From: Chryseobacterium sp. MFBS3-17
Lineage (GTDB): Bacteria > Bacteroidota > Bacteroidia > Flavobacteriales > Weeksellaceae
Assembly: GCF_020687745.1 (NCBI RefSeq)
Contig: NZ_JAJEWK010000005.1
Coordinates: 124,001-188,000, forward strand
Direction: 5' to 3'
Length of the DNA: 64,000 nucleotides
The stretch's first letter is position 1. Every line of letters starts with the position of its first letter. Under the pieces are notes generated by a model. The model was not told the DNA's origin, made no database searches, and was given only the letters and a program-made list of their open reading frames with translations. The position numbers and the translations under genes are program-made. Shown piece by piece: positions 43,572 through 53,165 of the stretch.

Positions 43572-44957
43572 ATGAAAACAAAAATTTTAACACTGGGACT
43601 TTGTGCAGCCCTTCATTTGGCATGGGCCCAAACCGGCGGCGGCGAATTTAAATTTCAATCTGCAGAGTGCCTTTCACCGGAAGCGCGTGCGCAAGTGCAA
43701 AAAATGCTGGAAAACAACCGGCAACAACTTCAGAAAGAAGGTAAACTGATGGCCAAAAACGGGCTGGTTACGCCCTTATTCTCCTGGCCTGTAAAAAAAA
43801 GCAGCGGAGCACCCTACAACGAAGTCTGGAGTATTTCCAATTATGTGGATCACAATCCCAATTTCCCCAATCTGCTTCAGGATTACAACTGCGGCACCCG
43901 GACTTACGATACGAGCGCCGGTTACAACCATGCCGGCATTGACATTTTCACCTGGCCTTTCGGTTGGTATCAGATGGATTACAATCAAAGTGAAGTCATT
44001 GCAGCGGCACCGGGAGTCATTCTCGCAAAAAGCAACGGCAACTATGACCGGAACTGTGCCTTCAACAGCAGTAACTGGAATGCGGTCTATATACAGCACA
44101 GTGATGGCAGTGTAGCCTGGTACGGACATCTGAAAAACAATTCTGTGACCACCAAAAGTGTGGGACAATCTGTAGCAGAGGGCGAATATCTGGGAATTGT
44201 GGGAAGCTCCGGCAATTCTACCGGCCCTCACCTTCATTTTGAAGTGTATAACAGCAATAATCAGCTGGTAGACCCCTATCAGGGAGCCTGCAACACCTGG
44301 GCCTCTGCCACACAATCCTGGTGGCAGAATCAGAAAAATTATAACAATCCGAAAATCAATTCCATCTCTACGCACAGTGGCGAAGTGATTCTGAATAACG
44401 GCTGCGGCGTACAGGAAACTACGCTGTTTAAAAATGCTTTTAATGCCGGAGAAACGGTGTATGCTTATCTGTTTTTATCTGATATAGCTGCAGGCGCACC
44501 GGTGAACTTTCAGCTGATCCGGCCGGATAACTCAGTAGGATACAACAACACGTTTAATATGCCTCAGTTTTATACCGCATCATACTGGTACTATTCGGTG
44601 CCGGCTTCCTATTTTGGGCAGAGCGGAGCCTGGAAAGCTACGGTGACCGTAAACGGCATGACCCAAATCCATAATTTCACGTATGGAGTGCTCTCTGTTG
44701 CGGAAGGACAAACAAATGAGTCGCCCATTAAGGTGGTCAATCCGGTGAAAAACCAGCAGATTCAGATCGAATATCAGGGAAAAGCCAACCAGGAATACAC
44801 CCTGGAAATTTATTCGATGGAGGGAAGACTGATTAATAAAAGAAAAATCATTTTAAGGAAAGGTCTGAACCAACTTCCGTTTCATGGTGCCAGGGGACAA
44901 TACATAATGAAAATCTCTGCAGAGCACTTTGAAGAAACTTTTAAACTTTTACATTAA
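43572..44957 (+). CDS. Secreted M23 metallopeptidase with type IX sorting tail
   Basis: Zinc endopeptidase of the lysostaphin/LytM family, 461 residues, probably cleaving cell-wall or other glycine-rich peptides. It has a signal peptide (1-19, ending WA-Q) and a short propeptide. The M23 domain (about 100-240) has His and Asp of AGYNHAGIDIFTWPFG, the lost-and-found loop VAWYGHLKNNSV, and the ligand His of GPHLHFEVYNSNNQLVDPY. A beta-sandwich region follows, and from about residue 385 a sorting-type C-terminal domain ends at LLH. It is a single gene with a -7 box and a terminator whose hairpin overlaps the end of the opposing gene. Confidence 0.9.
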   Translation: MKTKILTLGLCAALHLAWAQTGGGEFKFQSAECLSPEARAQVQKMLENNRQQLQKEGKLMAKNGLVTPLFSWPVKKSSGAPYNEVWSISNYVDHNPNFPNLLQDYNCGTRTYDTSAGYNHAGIDIFTWPFGWYQMDYNQSEVIAAAPGVILAKSNGNYDRNCAFNSSNWNAVYIQHSDGSVAWYGHLKNNSVTTKSVGQSVAEGEYLGIVGSSGNSTGPHLHFEVYNSNNQLVDPYQGACNTWASATQSWWQNQKNYNNPKINSISTHSGEVILNNGCGVQETTLFKNAFNAGETVYAYLFLSDIAAGAPVNFQLIRPDNSVGYNNTFNMPQFYTASYWYYSVPASYFGQSGAWKATVTVNGMTQIHNFTYGVLSVAEGQTNESPIKVVNPVKNQQIQIEYQGKANQEYTLEIYSMEGRLINKRKIILRKGLNQLPFHGARGQYIMKISAEHFEETFKLLH

Positions 44958-44968
44958 AATTCGGCAGT

Positions 44969-44993
44969 AAACCGGGATCATTTCCCGGTTTTT
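44969..44993 (+). terminator. Terminator of the M23 gene
   Basis: 9-bp stem (AAACCGGGA at 44969-44977 with TCCCGGTTT at 44983-44991), 5-nt loop, then TTTTT. It starts 11 bp after the M23 stop codon; its 3' arm lies in the last codons of the convergent gene. Confidence 0.85.
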
Positions 44994-45868
44994 ATTTGAT
45001 GATGGGGAATGAAATACAGACTTTGCCCGGAAGTACCCAGTGGTGTACTGAAGGCTTCGGCAGAAATGTAAATACCGTTTGAATTGACTGCAATTCCCTC
45101 AGTCTGGCCTACACCAAAAGCGGTTCCCAGATAATACTTTTGCGGTTTCTGATCAAAGAAAACACCCGGATTAGTTTCATGATAAACACTGAGAAATACT
45201 TCCGCTTTTTTAGTGTAACCCAGTAGATAGAGTCTCTGATTAAAATATGCTGCATCGGTTACCATAAAGCCGGTGGCTGTGCTTTCCACCTTCCTGGCTG
45301 GCTCTGCATCAGTTGCCTCAGGATTCACCATATAATGTGTGGTTCCCGCAGAAAGCCATTCCTTTGTAAAAATGTGAATTTTTCCATTGAGGAAAATCAT
45401 GGCTTCCGCATCAAAATTATGCCGGAGATTGCGGGAGGAAAAATCCTGCTGTTCCGGATAAAAAAATGGAACAGCCACCACCCCAACATCTGAATTCCCC
45501 TTCCTCAGACTGTCTTTGTGAACTTTATAAACAGTTAAATCCTTTCGGTTACCGGTATTATTTCCAAAATCACCAATATACAGGGATGTGCCATCTGCAG
45601 TGAGTGCCTCCCAGTCTGTATGCGGCAAACCGGTTCCGTATTGATGCAGGATCTTGCCGGATTCAGTATCGATCTGAAAGAGATCTGCAGCATTCCCGCT
45701 GTCATTCAGCGAAAAAAGTGCATCATTGATAAAGACTAATGCGGATGTTTCCCGCAACTCGTCGGGAAGTGTGGCCACCTTGTACTTTTTAATCCTGAGA
45801 AAATCAGTTTGTTGCGCACCTGCCCACGCATAATGAAAGAGAACGATGAACAGCAGAATATTTTTCAT
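44978..45868 (-). CDS. Exported beta-propeller-like protein of unknown function
   Basis: A 296-residue protein with a signal peptide (1-19, ending GA-QQ). The body has strand-rich repeats resembling six-bladed propellers: SALVFINDALFSLNDSGNAA, HTDWEALTADGTSLYIGDFGN and GQTEGIAVNSNGIYISAEAF. These resemble the esterase-like or SdiA-regulated propellers, but I see no catalytic residues and cannot assign a function. It follows rlmN on the same strand with 21 bp between, so it is probably read from the rlmN transcript. Its last codons carry the terminator of the convergent M23 gene. Confidence 0.65.
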   Translation of the reverse strand: MKNILLFIVLFHYAWAGAQQTDFLRIKKYKVATLPDELRETSALVFINDALFSLNDSGNAADLFQIDTESGKILHQYGTGLPHTDWEALTADGTSLYIGDFGNNTGNRKDLTVYKVHKDSLRKGNSDVGVVAVPFFYPEQQDFSSRNLRHNFDAEAMIFLNGKIHIFTKEWLSAGTTHYMVNPEATDAEPARKVESTATGFMVTDAAYFNQRLYLLGYTKKAEVFLSVYHETNPGVFFDQKPQKYYLGTAFGVGQTEGIAVNSNGIYISAEAFSTPLGTSGQSLYFIPHHQIKTGK

Positions 45869-45889
45869 GACGGTTCAGCAATGTAGAAA

Positions 45890-46924
45890 TTATTCCGCAG
45901 ATTTATTGGCCAGCTGTCCGCAGGCTGCATCAATATCACCTCCCCTGCTTTTGCGGACCATGACCGTGATTCCGGCTTTGGTCAGTTCACTTACATATCG
46001 TTCCTCGGCTTTTGTACTGCGGTGATCAAATTTACCTTCACCTATCGGATTATATTGAATAATATTGACCTTGGAAGGAACTTTACGGCAATACTTAATC
46101 AACGCTTTAATGTCTTCCTCAGTATCATTAATGCCACCCCAAACGCAATATTCGAACGTCACCGGACTGCCGGTTTTGCTGTACCAGTACTGCAGCGCTT
46201 CCATGATATCGGTCAGCGGAAACTTCTCTGAAAAAGGCATGATGTCATTCCGTTTTTCCTCTATTGCAGAATGCAGGGATAAGGCCAGTTTCACCTTCAC
46301 CTCTTCATCGGCCAGCATTTTAATCATCTTCGGGATTCCGGAAGTGGAAACGGTAATTCTTCGGGGCGACATGCCCAAACCTTCTGGTTGGGTAATTTTA
46401 CGGATAGCCTCAACCACATTTTTGTAATTCATCATCGGCTCCCCCATACCCATAAACACGATATTGGACAGCGGACGGTCAAAATAGAGTTTACTCTGGC
46501 GGTCTATGAGGGCTACCTGATCTACAATCTCGGCAACTTCCAGATTGCGCATTCTTTTCAGCCGGGCGGTGGCACAGAATTCACAGTTCAGCGAGCAGCC
46601 TACCTGGGAGGATACACAGGCGGTAGTCCGCGTTTCGGTGGGAATCAGTACAGATTCTACCAGCAGGCCATCATGCAGTTTCACACCGTTTTTAATGGTT
46701 CCGTCGGCTGATTTCTGTAATAAATCTACAGAAACCGGATTAATGGTGTATTCCTGTGCAATTTTTTCCCGGAGGTTTTTAGAGATATTCGTCATTTCAT
46801 CTATGGAATGGAGATTTTTGCTCCATAACCAGTCGTACACCTGTTTGGCACGAAAAGGCTTCTCACCGATGGACAAAAAGTAATCGGTAAGCTGCTCCAG
46901 AGATAAAGTGCGGATATCTTTCAT
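45890..46924 (-). CDS. rlmN: Dual-specificity RNA methyltransferase RlmN
   Basis: Radical-SAM enzyme that puts a methyl group on C2 of adenosine 2503 in 23S rRNA and of adenosine 37 in some tRNAs. It has 344 residues. The radical-SAM cysteines are Cys110, Cys114 and Cys117 in QVGCSLNCEFCATARL, the SAM-region motif NIVFMGMGEPMMNYKNV is downstream, and the C-terminal GGDIDAACGQLA holds the second methyl-shuttling Cys. I chose ATG 46922-46924; a TTG one codon upstream is in frame. It is followed at 21 bp by an exported propeller gene. Confidence 0.96.
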   Translation of the reverse strand: MKDIRTLSLEQLTDYFLSIGEKPFRAKQVYDWLWSKNLHSIDEMTNISKNLREKIAQEYTINPVSVDLLQKSADGTIKNGVKLHDGLLVESVLIPTETRTTACVSSQVGCSLNCEFCATARLKRMRNLEVAEIVDQVALIDRQSKLYFDRPLSNIVFMGMGEPMMNYKNVVEAIRKITQPEGLGMSPRRITVSTSGIPKMIKMLADEEVKVKLALSLHSAIEEKRNDIMPFSEKFPLTDIMEALQYWYSKTGSPVTFEYCVWGGINDTEEDIKALIKYCRKVPSKVNIIQYNPIGEGKFDHRSTKAEERYVSELTKAGITVMVRKSRGGDIDAACGQLANKSAE

Positions 46925-47018
46925 CAATTTTCAATATATAAAAACCCTTTACCGACGCAGGAAATGAGCAGGGTGTTCACTTTCTGCGCCCGGGTTTTAA
47001 GGTTCAGTGAGAATGACT

Positions 47019-48068
47019 CTACAGAATCAGCATGGCATCACCATACGAATAGAATTTATAGTCATTCTTAATGGCTTCCTGATAGGCTTCCATAATAAAA
47101 TCTTTGTCTGCAAATGCGGCAATCATCATCAGCAGTGTAGATTTTGGCGTATGGAAATTGGTAATCATCGCATTGGCCACTCCAAAATCATGCGGCGGAA
47201 AAATGAACTTATTGGTCCAGCCGTGATAAGGTCCGATTTTCTTATTAGATGAAACCGACGTTTCCAGGGCGCGCATGGTAGTAGTTCCTACTGCACAGAT
47301 TCTGCGGCCTTCTTCTACCGCTTTATTAATGATGTCTGCATTTTTCTGGTCGATAATTGCTTCTTCAGATTCCATTTTGTGCTTGGAAAGGTCTTCCACC
47401 TCAATCGGGTTAAAGGTTCCCAGACCTACGTGCAGGGTAATTTCGGCGAAATCAATTCCTTTAATTTCCAGTCTTTTCATCAGGTGTCTGGAGAAATGCA
47501 GTCCGGCGGTAGGCGCAGCCACAGCACCTTCATGTTTTGCGTAGATGGTCTGGTAGCGTTCTGCATCTTGCGGCTCTACTTCACGTTTAATGTATTTGGG
47601 CAGTGGTGTTTCTCCCAGTTCCTTCAGCTTGGCACGGAACTCTTCATAAGAACCGTCGTAGAGGAATCTCAGGGTTCTCCCGCGGGAAGTGGTATTGTCT
47701 ATCACCTCTGCTACCAGTGCTTCATCTTCGGTAAAAAACAGCTTGTTTCCGATTCTGATTTTTCTGGCCGGATCTACCAGTACATCCCACACGCGGGTTT
47801 CCTTGTCCAGTTCTCTGAGCAGGAAAACCTCGATCTTGGCTCCGGTTTTTTCCTTGTTTCCGTATAATCTGGCTGGGAAAACTTTGGTATTGTTGAAGAT
47901 GAACAGATCTTTTTCATCAAAATAATCTACTACATCTTTGAATAATTTATGTTCAATGGTTCTGTCTTTTCTATTGAGAACCATTAGTTTAGCTTCGTCT
48001 CTGTGTTCGCTTGGGTGTTCTGCCAACAGATTTTCGGGCAGTTCGAAATTGAAATCGGATGTCTTCAT
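47019..48068 (-). CDS. queA: tRNA ribosyltransferase-isomerase QueA
   Basis: Transfers and isomerises the ribosyl part of S-adenosylmethionine onto preQ1 in tRNA to make epoxyqueuosine. It has 349 residues, the family length. Typical blocks are [20 protein letters not shown] at the N-terminus, [20 protein letters not shown] in the middle and [17 protein letters not shown] near the end. The start is the ATG at 48066-48068. It has a full promoter (TTG at 48130-48132, 20-bp spacer, TATCTTTG at 48102-48109). Other queuosine genes are not in the window. Confidence 0.97.
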   Translation of the reverse strand: MKTSDFNFELPENLLAEHPSEHRDEAKLMVLNRKDRTIEHKLFKDVVDYFDEKDLFIFNNTKVFPARLYGNKEKTGAKIEVFLLRELDKETRVWDVLVDPARKIRIGNKLFFTEDEALVAEVIDNTTSRGRTLRFLYDGSYEEFRAKLKELGETPLPKYIKREVEPQDAERYQTIYAKHEGAVAAPTAGLHFSRHLMKRLEIKGIDFAEITLHVGLGTFNPIEVEDLSKHKMESEEAIIDQKNADIINKAVEEGRRICAVGTTTMRALETSVSSNKKIGPYHGWTNKFIFPPHDFGVANAMITNFHTPKSTLLMMIAAFADKDFIMEAYQEAIKNDYKFYSYGDAMLIL

Positions 48069-48101
48069 AAAACTTACGGATTTTATTAAAAATTAAGTCT
48101 G

Positions 48102-48132
48102 CAAAGATACGACTATAAAAAGCGAAAGTCAA
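48102..48132 (-). promoter_or_regulatory. Promoter of queA
   Basis: TTG (48130-48132), 20-bp spacer and TATCTTTG (48102-48109), 33 nt before the ATG: a close match to the two-part Bacteroidota promoter. Confidence 0.68.
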
Positions 48133-48207
48133 GGGCTTGCCTGATTTAATAAAAACCAGATATGGAAAGAAAATTAAAAATCGCGCGGGGATTATTTAAA
48201 CACTTGT

Positions 48208-48909
48208 TTAAAGTTTCATCATCTTCAGGTTGTCCGGAAATGTAAGTGTAAGACTTGTTTTTAAAAATTCTTTGACGGATTGATTACTGGAAGATTTACT
48301 TTTCGTCCACTGCACAGCGCTATGCTTCACCATAAAGCAACATCCTTTTTTTTGCAGTTCATGCTGCAGTATTTCCTGTTCCATAGGATCCCGGACATCC
48401 AGACCCGGCATATGAATCCAGGTAACCGCCGAAGGCTGGAGTTCAATTTTGATAATGCTCGATGGTTTGCGCGATTCCGGCTTGCGGAAAACTTTTATTT
48501 CATATTGCAGTGGTCCGGTTTCAGTCAGTAAAGACATTCTGCCGTCTACCGCAGAAATATTAGATTGTGAGACATTGTTCAGAAATGCCTTTGGATTTAC
48601 TTCTTTGTCATATTCAACAGAGGCGTCATACACATTCCGGAAAATGTCACCCGACCGGTAAATGCGGAAATAATGAAGTTTCTTTCTCTGATTATCGTAG
48701 ATTGTAGCCAGATACCCGCCACTTATCTTTGCCACCGACATGGTCTCACCCGTTTCAGCATTCAAAAAATGATAATAATTACGGAGATCAGTACCGAGGC
48801 CTCTTCTTTTAAAAACATTTTCAGTATCTATAAAATAATCAAAAGAAAGTTGCTGAGCGTATGCCATACACTGCAATATACAGAGGAATAACAATATATT
48901 TTTTATCAT
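48208..48909 (-). CDS. Exported protein of unknown function, tandem paralog 4
   Basis: A 233-residue protein with a signal peptide (1-18, ending AYA). No known domain is recognised. It is the closest relative of the next gene upstream: both have FDYFIDxENVFKRRG near residue 25, GETMSV/GETLSV, the identical block HYFRIYRSGDIFRNVY, NISAVDGRMSLLTETGPL and KKGCCFMVKHSAVQW near the end. Between them 46 bp of DNA are identical (48632-48677 here). It is the last of four tandem genes on the minus strand. The stop codon lies inside an 18-bp perfect palindrome (TTTAAACACT / TGTTTAAA, 48195-48212), possibly a weak terminator. Confidence 0.75.
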   Translation of the reverse strand: MIKNILLFLCILQCMAYAQQLSFDYFIDTENVFKRRGLGTDLRNYYHFLNAETGETMSVAKISGGYLATIYDNQRKKLHYFRIYRSGDIFRNVYDASVEYDKEVNPKAFLNNVSQSNISAVDGRMSLLTETGPLQYEIKVFRKPESRKPSSIIKIELQPSAVTWIHMPGLDVRDPMEQEILQHELQKKGCCFMVKHSAVQWTKSKSSSNQSVKEFLKTSLTLTFPDNLKMMKL

Positions 48910-48924
48910 TTTTGCGGTTTAGCT

Positions 48925-49608
48925 TCATGATTCGAACAGGTATAGTTTTTTCGGAATTTTAAGTACGAGGCTTGTTTTAAGAAATTCATTGACGGTACCA
49001 CTCCGTGATGCCTTAAATTTCATCCACTGCGCAGTGCTGTTCTTCACAATAAAACAACATCCTTTTTTCTTTATTTCGTTTTGCAATACTCTTTCTTCCA
49101 GATTATCAGGATAATCAAAATTCAACTCTGGTGCCCAATTTACCGCCTCAGGCACAAGCTCAAATTTAATAACAATAATAGGTTTGCGCGACGTCCGGCT
49201 TTCAAAAATTTTCATTTCGTAACCCAGCGGACCGGTTTCAGTAAGCAAAGCCATTCTGCCGTTTACCGATGAAATATTAGAGTAAGGCTCTACGGCTTTT
49301 ATTTCTTTTTCAAATTTGCGGGATACTTCATAGACATTCCGGAAAATGTCACCCGACCGGTAAATGCGGAAATAATGAATCATCTTTCTCCGTTCATCGT
49401 ATATACCGGCAAGATACCCGCCACTTATTTTTGACACGGACAAAGTTTCACCCGTTTCTGAATTCAGAAAACTGTAGTGATTTTTGACAAAAGTACCATA
49501 ACCCCTTCTTTTAAAAACATTTTCGGCATCTATAAAATAATCAAAAGAAAACTGCTGAGCAAATACCAGAGACGGGCACAACCACAGGAATAACCATATA
49601 TTTTTCAT
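48925..49608 (-). CDS. Exported protein of unknown function, tandem paralog 3
   Basis: A 227-residue protein with a signal peptide (ending VFA-QQ). It shares FDYFIDAENVFKRRGYGTF, HYFRIYRSGDIFRNVYE, NISSVNGRMALLTETGPLGY and KKGCCFIVKNSTAQWMKF with the downstream paralog, so these are recent duplicates. It starts at ATG 49606-49608; another ATG precedes at 49609-49611. The gap to paralog 2 is about 10 bp and to paralog 4 15 bp, consistent with one transcript. The conserved Gly-Cys-Cys pair may matter for folding or metal binding, but no function is known. Confidence 0.75.
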   Translation of the reverse strand: MKNIWLFLWLCPSLVFAQQFSFDYFIDAENVFKRRGYGTFVKNHYSFLNSETGETLSVSKISGGYLAGIYDERRKMIHYFRIYRSGDIFRNVYEVSRKFEKEIKAVEPYSNISSVNGRMALLTETGPLGYEMKIFESRTSRKPIIVIKFELVPEAVNWAPELNFDYPDNLEERVLQNEIKKKGCCFIVKNSTAQWMKFKASRSGTVNEFLKTSLVLKIPKKLYLFES

Positions 49609-49620
49609 CATTTTTGCAGT

Positions 49621-50277
49621 TTAGTTCTTCAGAAAAGAGTTTTTATAATGAATGGCGGCCGGCAGTGTCACGGTTAATTCTACCTGTTGTAATGTGGTGC
49701 GGCGGTACTGTGTTTTGTATCTTCCGGCCGTGTGCAGCGCTTCTTCTACGCGATAGTTGAGGCTTCTGTCCAGCGATTTGCGAAGACGGTTCAGGAGCAG
49801 ATTGCTTTCTTTTTTTCCGTTTTCGTTATAGGTGATGTTCAAAAGATCCTCTTCGGATTCCATCAGGCAGAATTCCATTTTTTCCCGGGTCTGATTCTTA
49901 GGTGATTTTTTTACATACGTCAGTTCATAATCCCGGTCTGAGCGTTTTTTCAGCTGCACATTGGTAATTTCCACATCATTGCTGAAGAGTACCTTCAGGC
50001 TGTATTCGTACTGGTAACGCAATGTGTCTGCCACCACTTCTGTTTTGAAATAATGAATTTCATTGCGCGCATCATCATGTATTCTTGCAGCATCCGGATA
50101 AAGAATCATCTGATAACCGGTATCTTCTGAATGATCATACACCCTCACCTCCTTCGCCGGCTGTGGCGGAGTGGTTTGTGTGATCTCATAAACCGACAGG
50201 TAATTAAAATGATATTCGCGCTGCGCAAAACAGTACTGCGCAAAAAGGACGATATATAAGAAAGCAAATTTCTTCAT
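49621..50277 (-). CDS. Exported protein of unknown function, tandem paralog 2
   Basis: A 218-residue protein with a signal peptide (1-19, ending CFA). It is a more distant member of the same tandem family: strand-rich, with YHFNYLSVYEITQ after the signal, a DARNEIHYFKTEVV block where the others have xxxxxxHYF, and a C-terminal SLNYRVEEALHTAGRYKTQYRR. It lacks the Gly-Cys-Cys of paralogs 3 and 4 but has a Cys in EFCLMESEEDLL. It is read in the same direction with short gaps on both sides. Function is unknown. Confidence 0.72.
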   Translation of the reverse strand: MKKFAFLYIVLFAQYCFAQREYHFNYLSVYEITQTTPPQPAKEVRVYDHSEDTGYQMILYPDAARIHDDARNEIHYFKTEVVADTLRYQYEYSLKVLFSNDVEITNVQLKKRSDRDYELTYVKKSPKNQTREKMEFCLMESEEDLLNITYNENGKKESNLLLNRLRKSLDRSLNYRVEEALHTAGRYKTQYRRTTLQQVELTVTLPAAIHYKNSFLKN

Positions 50278-50299
50278 CAGAATTAAAAAAAGTTGGGAT

Positions 50300-51001
50300 T
50301 TATTTCTTTGACATGAGTTTACGGAGGCGTTTGGTGTCCGGAAGTTTTACTTTAAAATTTTTCTTTTTTGCCTGCTGGGCAATGTGAAATGTGGAACCCG
50401 GAACATATTGCTCAGTAAATTCTTTAGAAAAATACTTACCACCCTGCGGTAGCTCACTTCGCAATTTTTCCAGCATCATCTGATTAACCATTCCGCACCC
50501 ATCAAACCAAAAAATATGCGCCAGTAAATCATCTGTCGTTTCGGATATTGAAGCTTTCAATACGTAAATTCTGTCGTCTTTATAACCTTTTACTTCGTAG
50601 ATATTCTCCTGCAGTTTGTGCACGGTAGCCGAGTCTGCCCTTGTATCTGATGCTAAGGATGGATATTTGTAACTACGATGATACTTTAGCTGTAATTGCG
50701 GAGCGTTTCTATCCGATATTACCGCAAAATCATGCATCAGATTCCGCCGGAAATCATAAATCATTGCTTTGTCCGGCCCAAATTTATTATTACGGTAAAA
50801 CATCAGCCTTGTTTCTGGCACCTCAGAATTCACATAGATTTTGGTGGTATCCCGCACGAACCGAAAATGAAGGTTCCGTGAATCTCCAAGATGGTTTCCT
50901 ATTGCGGTGATTTCATAATCAAAACTATACGTCTGCGCACCAGCAAGTCCGCTCCAAAAGAGCAATGTTGTACAGAAAATCAACAAAAATTTTTTCATCA
51001 T
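50300..51001 (-). CDS. Exported protein of unknown function, tandem paralog 1
   Basis: A 233-residue protein with a signal peptide (ending AGA-QT). It is the first of the four tandem genes and the most divergent. It keeps the layout YSFDYEITAIGNHLGDSRN, then FRRNLMHDFAVISDRNAP and a C-terminal WFDGCGMVNQMMLEKLRSELP, where Gly-Cys-Gly replaces Gly-Cys-Cys, and ends very basic. I chose ATG 50999-51001; another ATG follows at once and a TTG lies two codons upstream. It lies 15 bp after the S9 peptidase gene, which probably heads the transcript. Confidence 0.72.
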   Translation of the reverse strand: MMKKFLLIFCTTLLFWSGLAGAQTYSFDYEITAIGNHLGDSRNLHFRFVRDTTKIYVNSEVPETRLMFYRNNKFGPDKAMIYDFRRNLMHDFAVISDRNAPQLQLKYHRSYKYPSLASDTRADSATVHKLQENIYEVKGYKDDRIYVLKASISETTDDLLAHIFWFDGCGMVNQMMLEKLRSELPQGGKYFSKEFTEQYVPGSTFHIAQQAKKKNFKVKLPDTKRLRKLMSKK

Positions 51002-51016
51002 TTGCAAGAATCAGGG

Positions 51017-53011
51017 TTACAAGGTCTCTTTCAGCCACCCAAAGAACTCGCGCTGCCAGGCCAGACCATTCTGCGGATTCAGCACCCAGTGGTTCTCGTT
51101 CGGGAAATACAGGAACTTAGACTTCAGACCTTTTAATCTTGCCGCCTGAAACGCTTCCTGACCCTGTTCATATGGTACCCGGAAATCGATCCCGCCCTGA
51201 ATCACCATAATCGGTTTGTTCCATTTGTCCACAAAATTGACCGGATTAAATTCGGTGTAGGCTTTGGGCAGCGGCTTCTCAAAAGGCGAACCGATGTCCC
51301 AGTTGGCAAACCAGAGTTCTTCCGTGGTCAGTGCCCAGGACTTCATATCAAACAAACCGTCATGCGCAATGAAGGTTTTAAAACGGTTTTCGTGCATACC
51401 GGCCAGCATGAACACACTGTAGCCGCCATAACTGGCACCCACGGCACCCATGCGCGCTGCATCTACATAGGGCAAAGTTTTGGCATAATCTGCAGCGCTC
51501 AGGTAATCCTGCATCACCTGCCCGCCCCAGTCTCCGGAGATTTGCTCATTCCACGCGGTTCCCCATCCCGGCATTCCTCTTCTGTTGGGTGCCACCACCA
51601 CGTAACCATTGGCTGCCATCAATGAGAAATTCCAGCGGATGCTGAAGAACTGGGTAAGACCCGACTGTGGGCCACCCTGGCAATAGAGTAAGGTGGGGTA
51701 TTTCTTATTCGGGTCAAAGTTTGGCGGATAGTGAATCCACACCCCCATTTCTTTGCCGTCTGTGGTTTTAATCATTTTCAGTTCAGACGTTCCCGGGGTA
51801 ATTTGAGCATAATTTTCTTTATTCACCTCGGTTACCGGTTTCATGTCGCCGTTTTTCAGGTTTACAGAAAATAAATCTGCATTATGATTGATGTCGGTGC
51901 GGGTAACCACCAGATTGTTTTTCTGCTGCGCAATGATGCTGTTCACATCAAAATTCCCTCTGGTTATTTGTTCAATTTTGGCATTCTTCGGATTCAGTGA
52001 GAACAGCTGATTGGTTCCCCGGAAAGCAGTAGTGAAATAAATTTGTCTGGAATCGCCGGTCCAGAAGATGTCGCCTACCACGCTTTCGTCCCAGTTTTTG
52101 GTAAGATTGGTGATCTGTCCTGTTTTCCAGTCCATTACTTTGATGTCATTCTTATCGGCCTCATACCCTTCGCGCTCCATGGATTGCCACATCAGCATTT
52201 TTCCGTCCGGCGAGAATTTCGGATGTACATCGTATCCTTTATTGGCGACCGTGAGGTTTTTTACGGTGCCGGAAGCCAAATCGTAGGAGAAGATGTCGGT
52301 ATTGGTAGATTTGGCGTATTCTATTCCGCTGAGAGGCTTGGTCACATACAGAAGTTGTGACGAGTCCGGGCTCCACACAAAATCTTCAGCACCACCAAAG
52401 GGTCTCTGCGGGGAATCCCACGGTTTCCCTTCCAGGAGGTCTTTGGCCTGCGCTGCGGGCTGATCTGCATGGACTACGAAAACATGGTTGTACTTTCCTT
52501 CGTTAAAATAATCCCAGTGTCTGTGATTCAGATCGGTATAAATATGAGCGGTCGTTTTCGGCAGGTCTTGGTATTTGTCTTTGCCTAAAAGTTTTTCTAC
52601 CAGTACCTCGCGGCTGAACGCTATTTTCTTTCCGTCCGGTGAAATCACAATATTGGCAGCGTCTGGTAAGAGATAAAACTCTGACCAGGTTTTCCCGGCA
52701 TCTTTAGACAGGAGAATCAAATCACCTTCACTGGCGTAGAGTCCATTTTTATCCCACTGGATCAGTGATTTTTTACCCAGATCCACAGATGAAGCCTGTG
52801 CAGTTGCAATATTGAGAAAATAATGGGTACGGTTGCTTTTCTCGGTTTCCAGATCTGTTTTTGCCACGCTGTAAATCAGCGCATTGTGATCCGGACTCAC
52901 TGCAGAAACGCTCATTCTGTTCAGGGTCCACAACGTTTCGGGAGTCATCACATTCTGTGCATTCATAAGAAAGGGAGCTGCCAGTGCAGCCAAAGCATAT
53001 TTCAGTTTCAT
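51017..53011 (-). CDS. Exported S9-family serine peptidase (prolyl oligopeptidase/acylaminoacyl type)
   Basis: Serine peptidase of 664 residues with a signal peptide (1-18, ending MNA). A propeller domain (about 25-400, with VSPDGKKIAFSRE and FSPDGKMLMWQSMEREG) precedes the alpha/beta-hydrolase domain. The nucleophile is Ser527 in GAVGASYGGYSVFMLAG; the Asp lies in VIQGGIDFRVPYEQ and the His in FPNENHWVLNPQNG. Members release dipeptides or acylated residues from oligopeptides, likely here in the periplasm. The gene is followed after 15 bp by the four tandem exported genes. A near-consensus -7 box TATTTTTA lies just upstream. Confidence 0.94.
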   Translation of the reverse strand: MKLKYALAALAAPFLMNAQNVMTPETLWTLNRMSVSAVSPDHNALIYSVAKTDLETEKSNRTHYFLNIATAQASSVDLGKKSLIQWDKNGLYASEGDLILLSKDAGKTWSEFYLLPDAANIVISPDGKKIAFSREVLVEKLLGKDKYQDLPKTTAHIYTDLNHRHWDYFNEGKYNHVFVVHADQPAAQAKDLLEGKPWDSPQRPFGGAEDFVWSPDSSQLLYVTKPLSGIEYAKSTNTDIFSYDLASGTVKNLTVANKGYDVHPKFSPDGKMLMWQSMEREGYEADKNDIKVMDWKTGQITNLTKNWDESVVGDIFWTGDSRQIYFTTAFRGTNQLFSLNPKNAKIEQITRGNFDVNSIIAQQKNNLVVTRTDINHNADLFSVNLKNGDMKPVTEVNKENYAQITPGTSELKMIKTTDGKEMGVWIHYPPNFDPNKKYPTLLYCQGGPQSGLTQFFSIRWNFSLMAANGYVVVAPNRRGMPGWGTAWNEQISGDWGGQVMQDYLSAADYAKTLPYVDAARMGAVGASYGGYSVFMLAGMHENRFKTFIAHDGLFDMKSWALTTEELWFANWDIGSPFEKPLPKAYTEFNPVNFVDKWNKPIMVIQGGIDFRVPYEQGQEAFQAARLKGLKSKFLYFPNENHWVLNPQNGLAWQREFFGWLKETL

Positions 53012-53165
53012 AGACGTATTTTGAAGATGGTAAAAATATCAATTAATTTATAAACAAAAAACTGCCGGCATTTTTCCGGTGAAAATCCGGAATGCAGCAG
53101 AGGAAAACAGAATAAAAAACCGTGTGTTATGATAAAATTAATATTAGAAAAGTAAGATAATTGAT

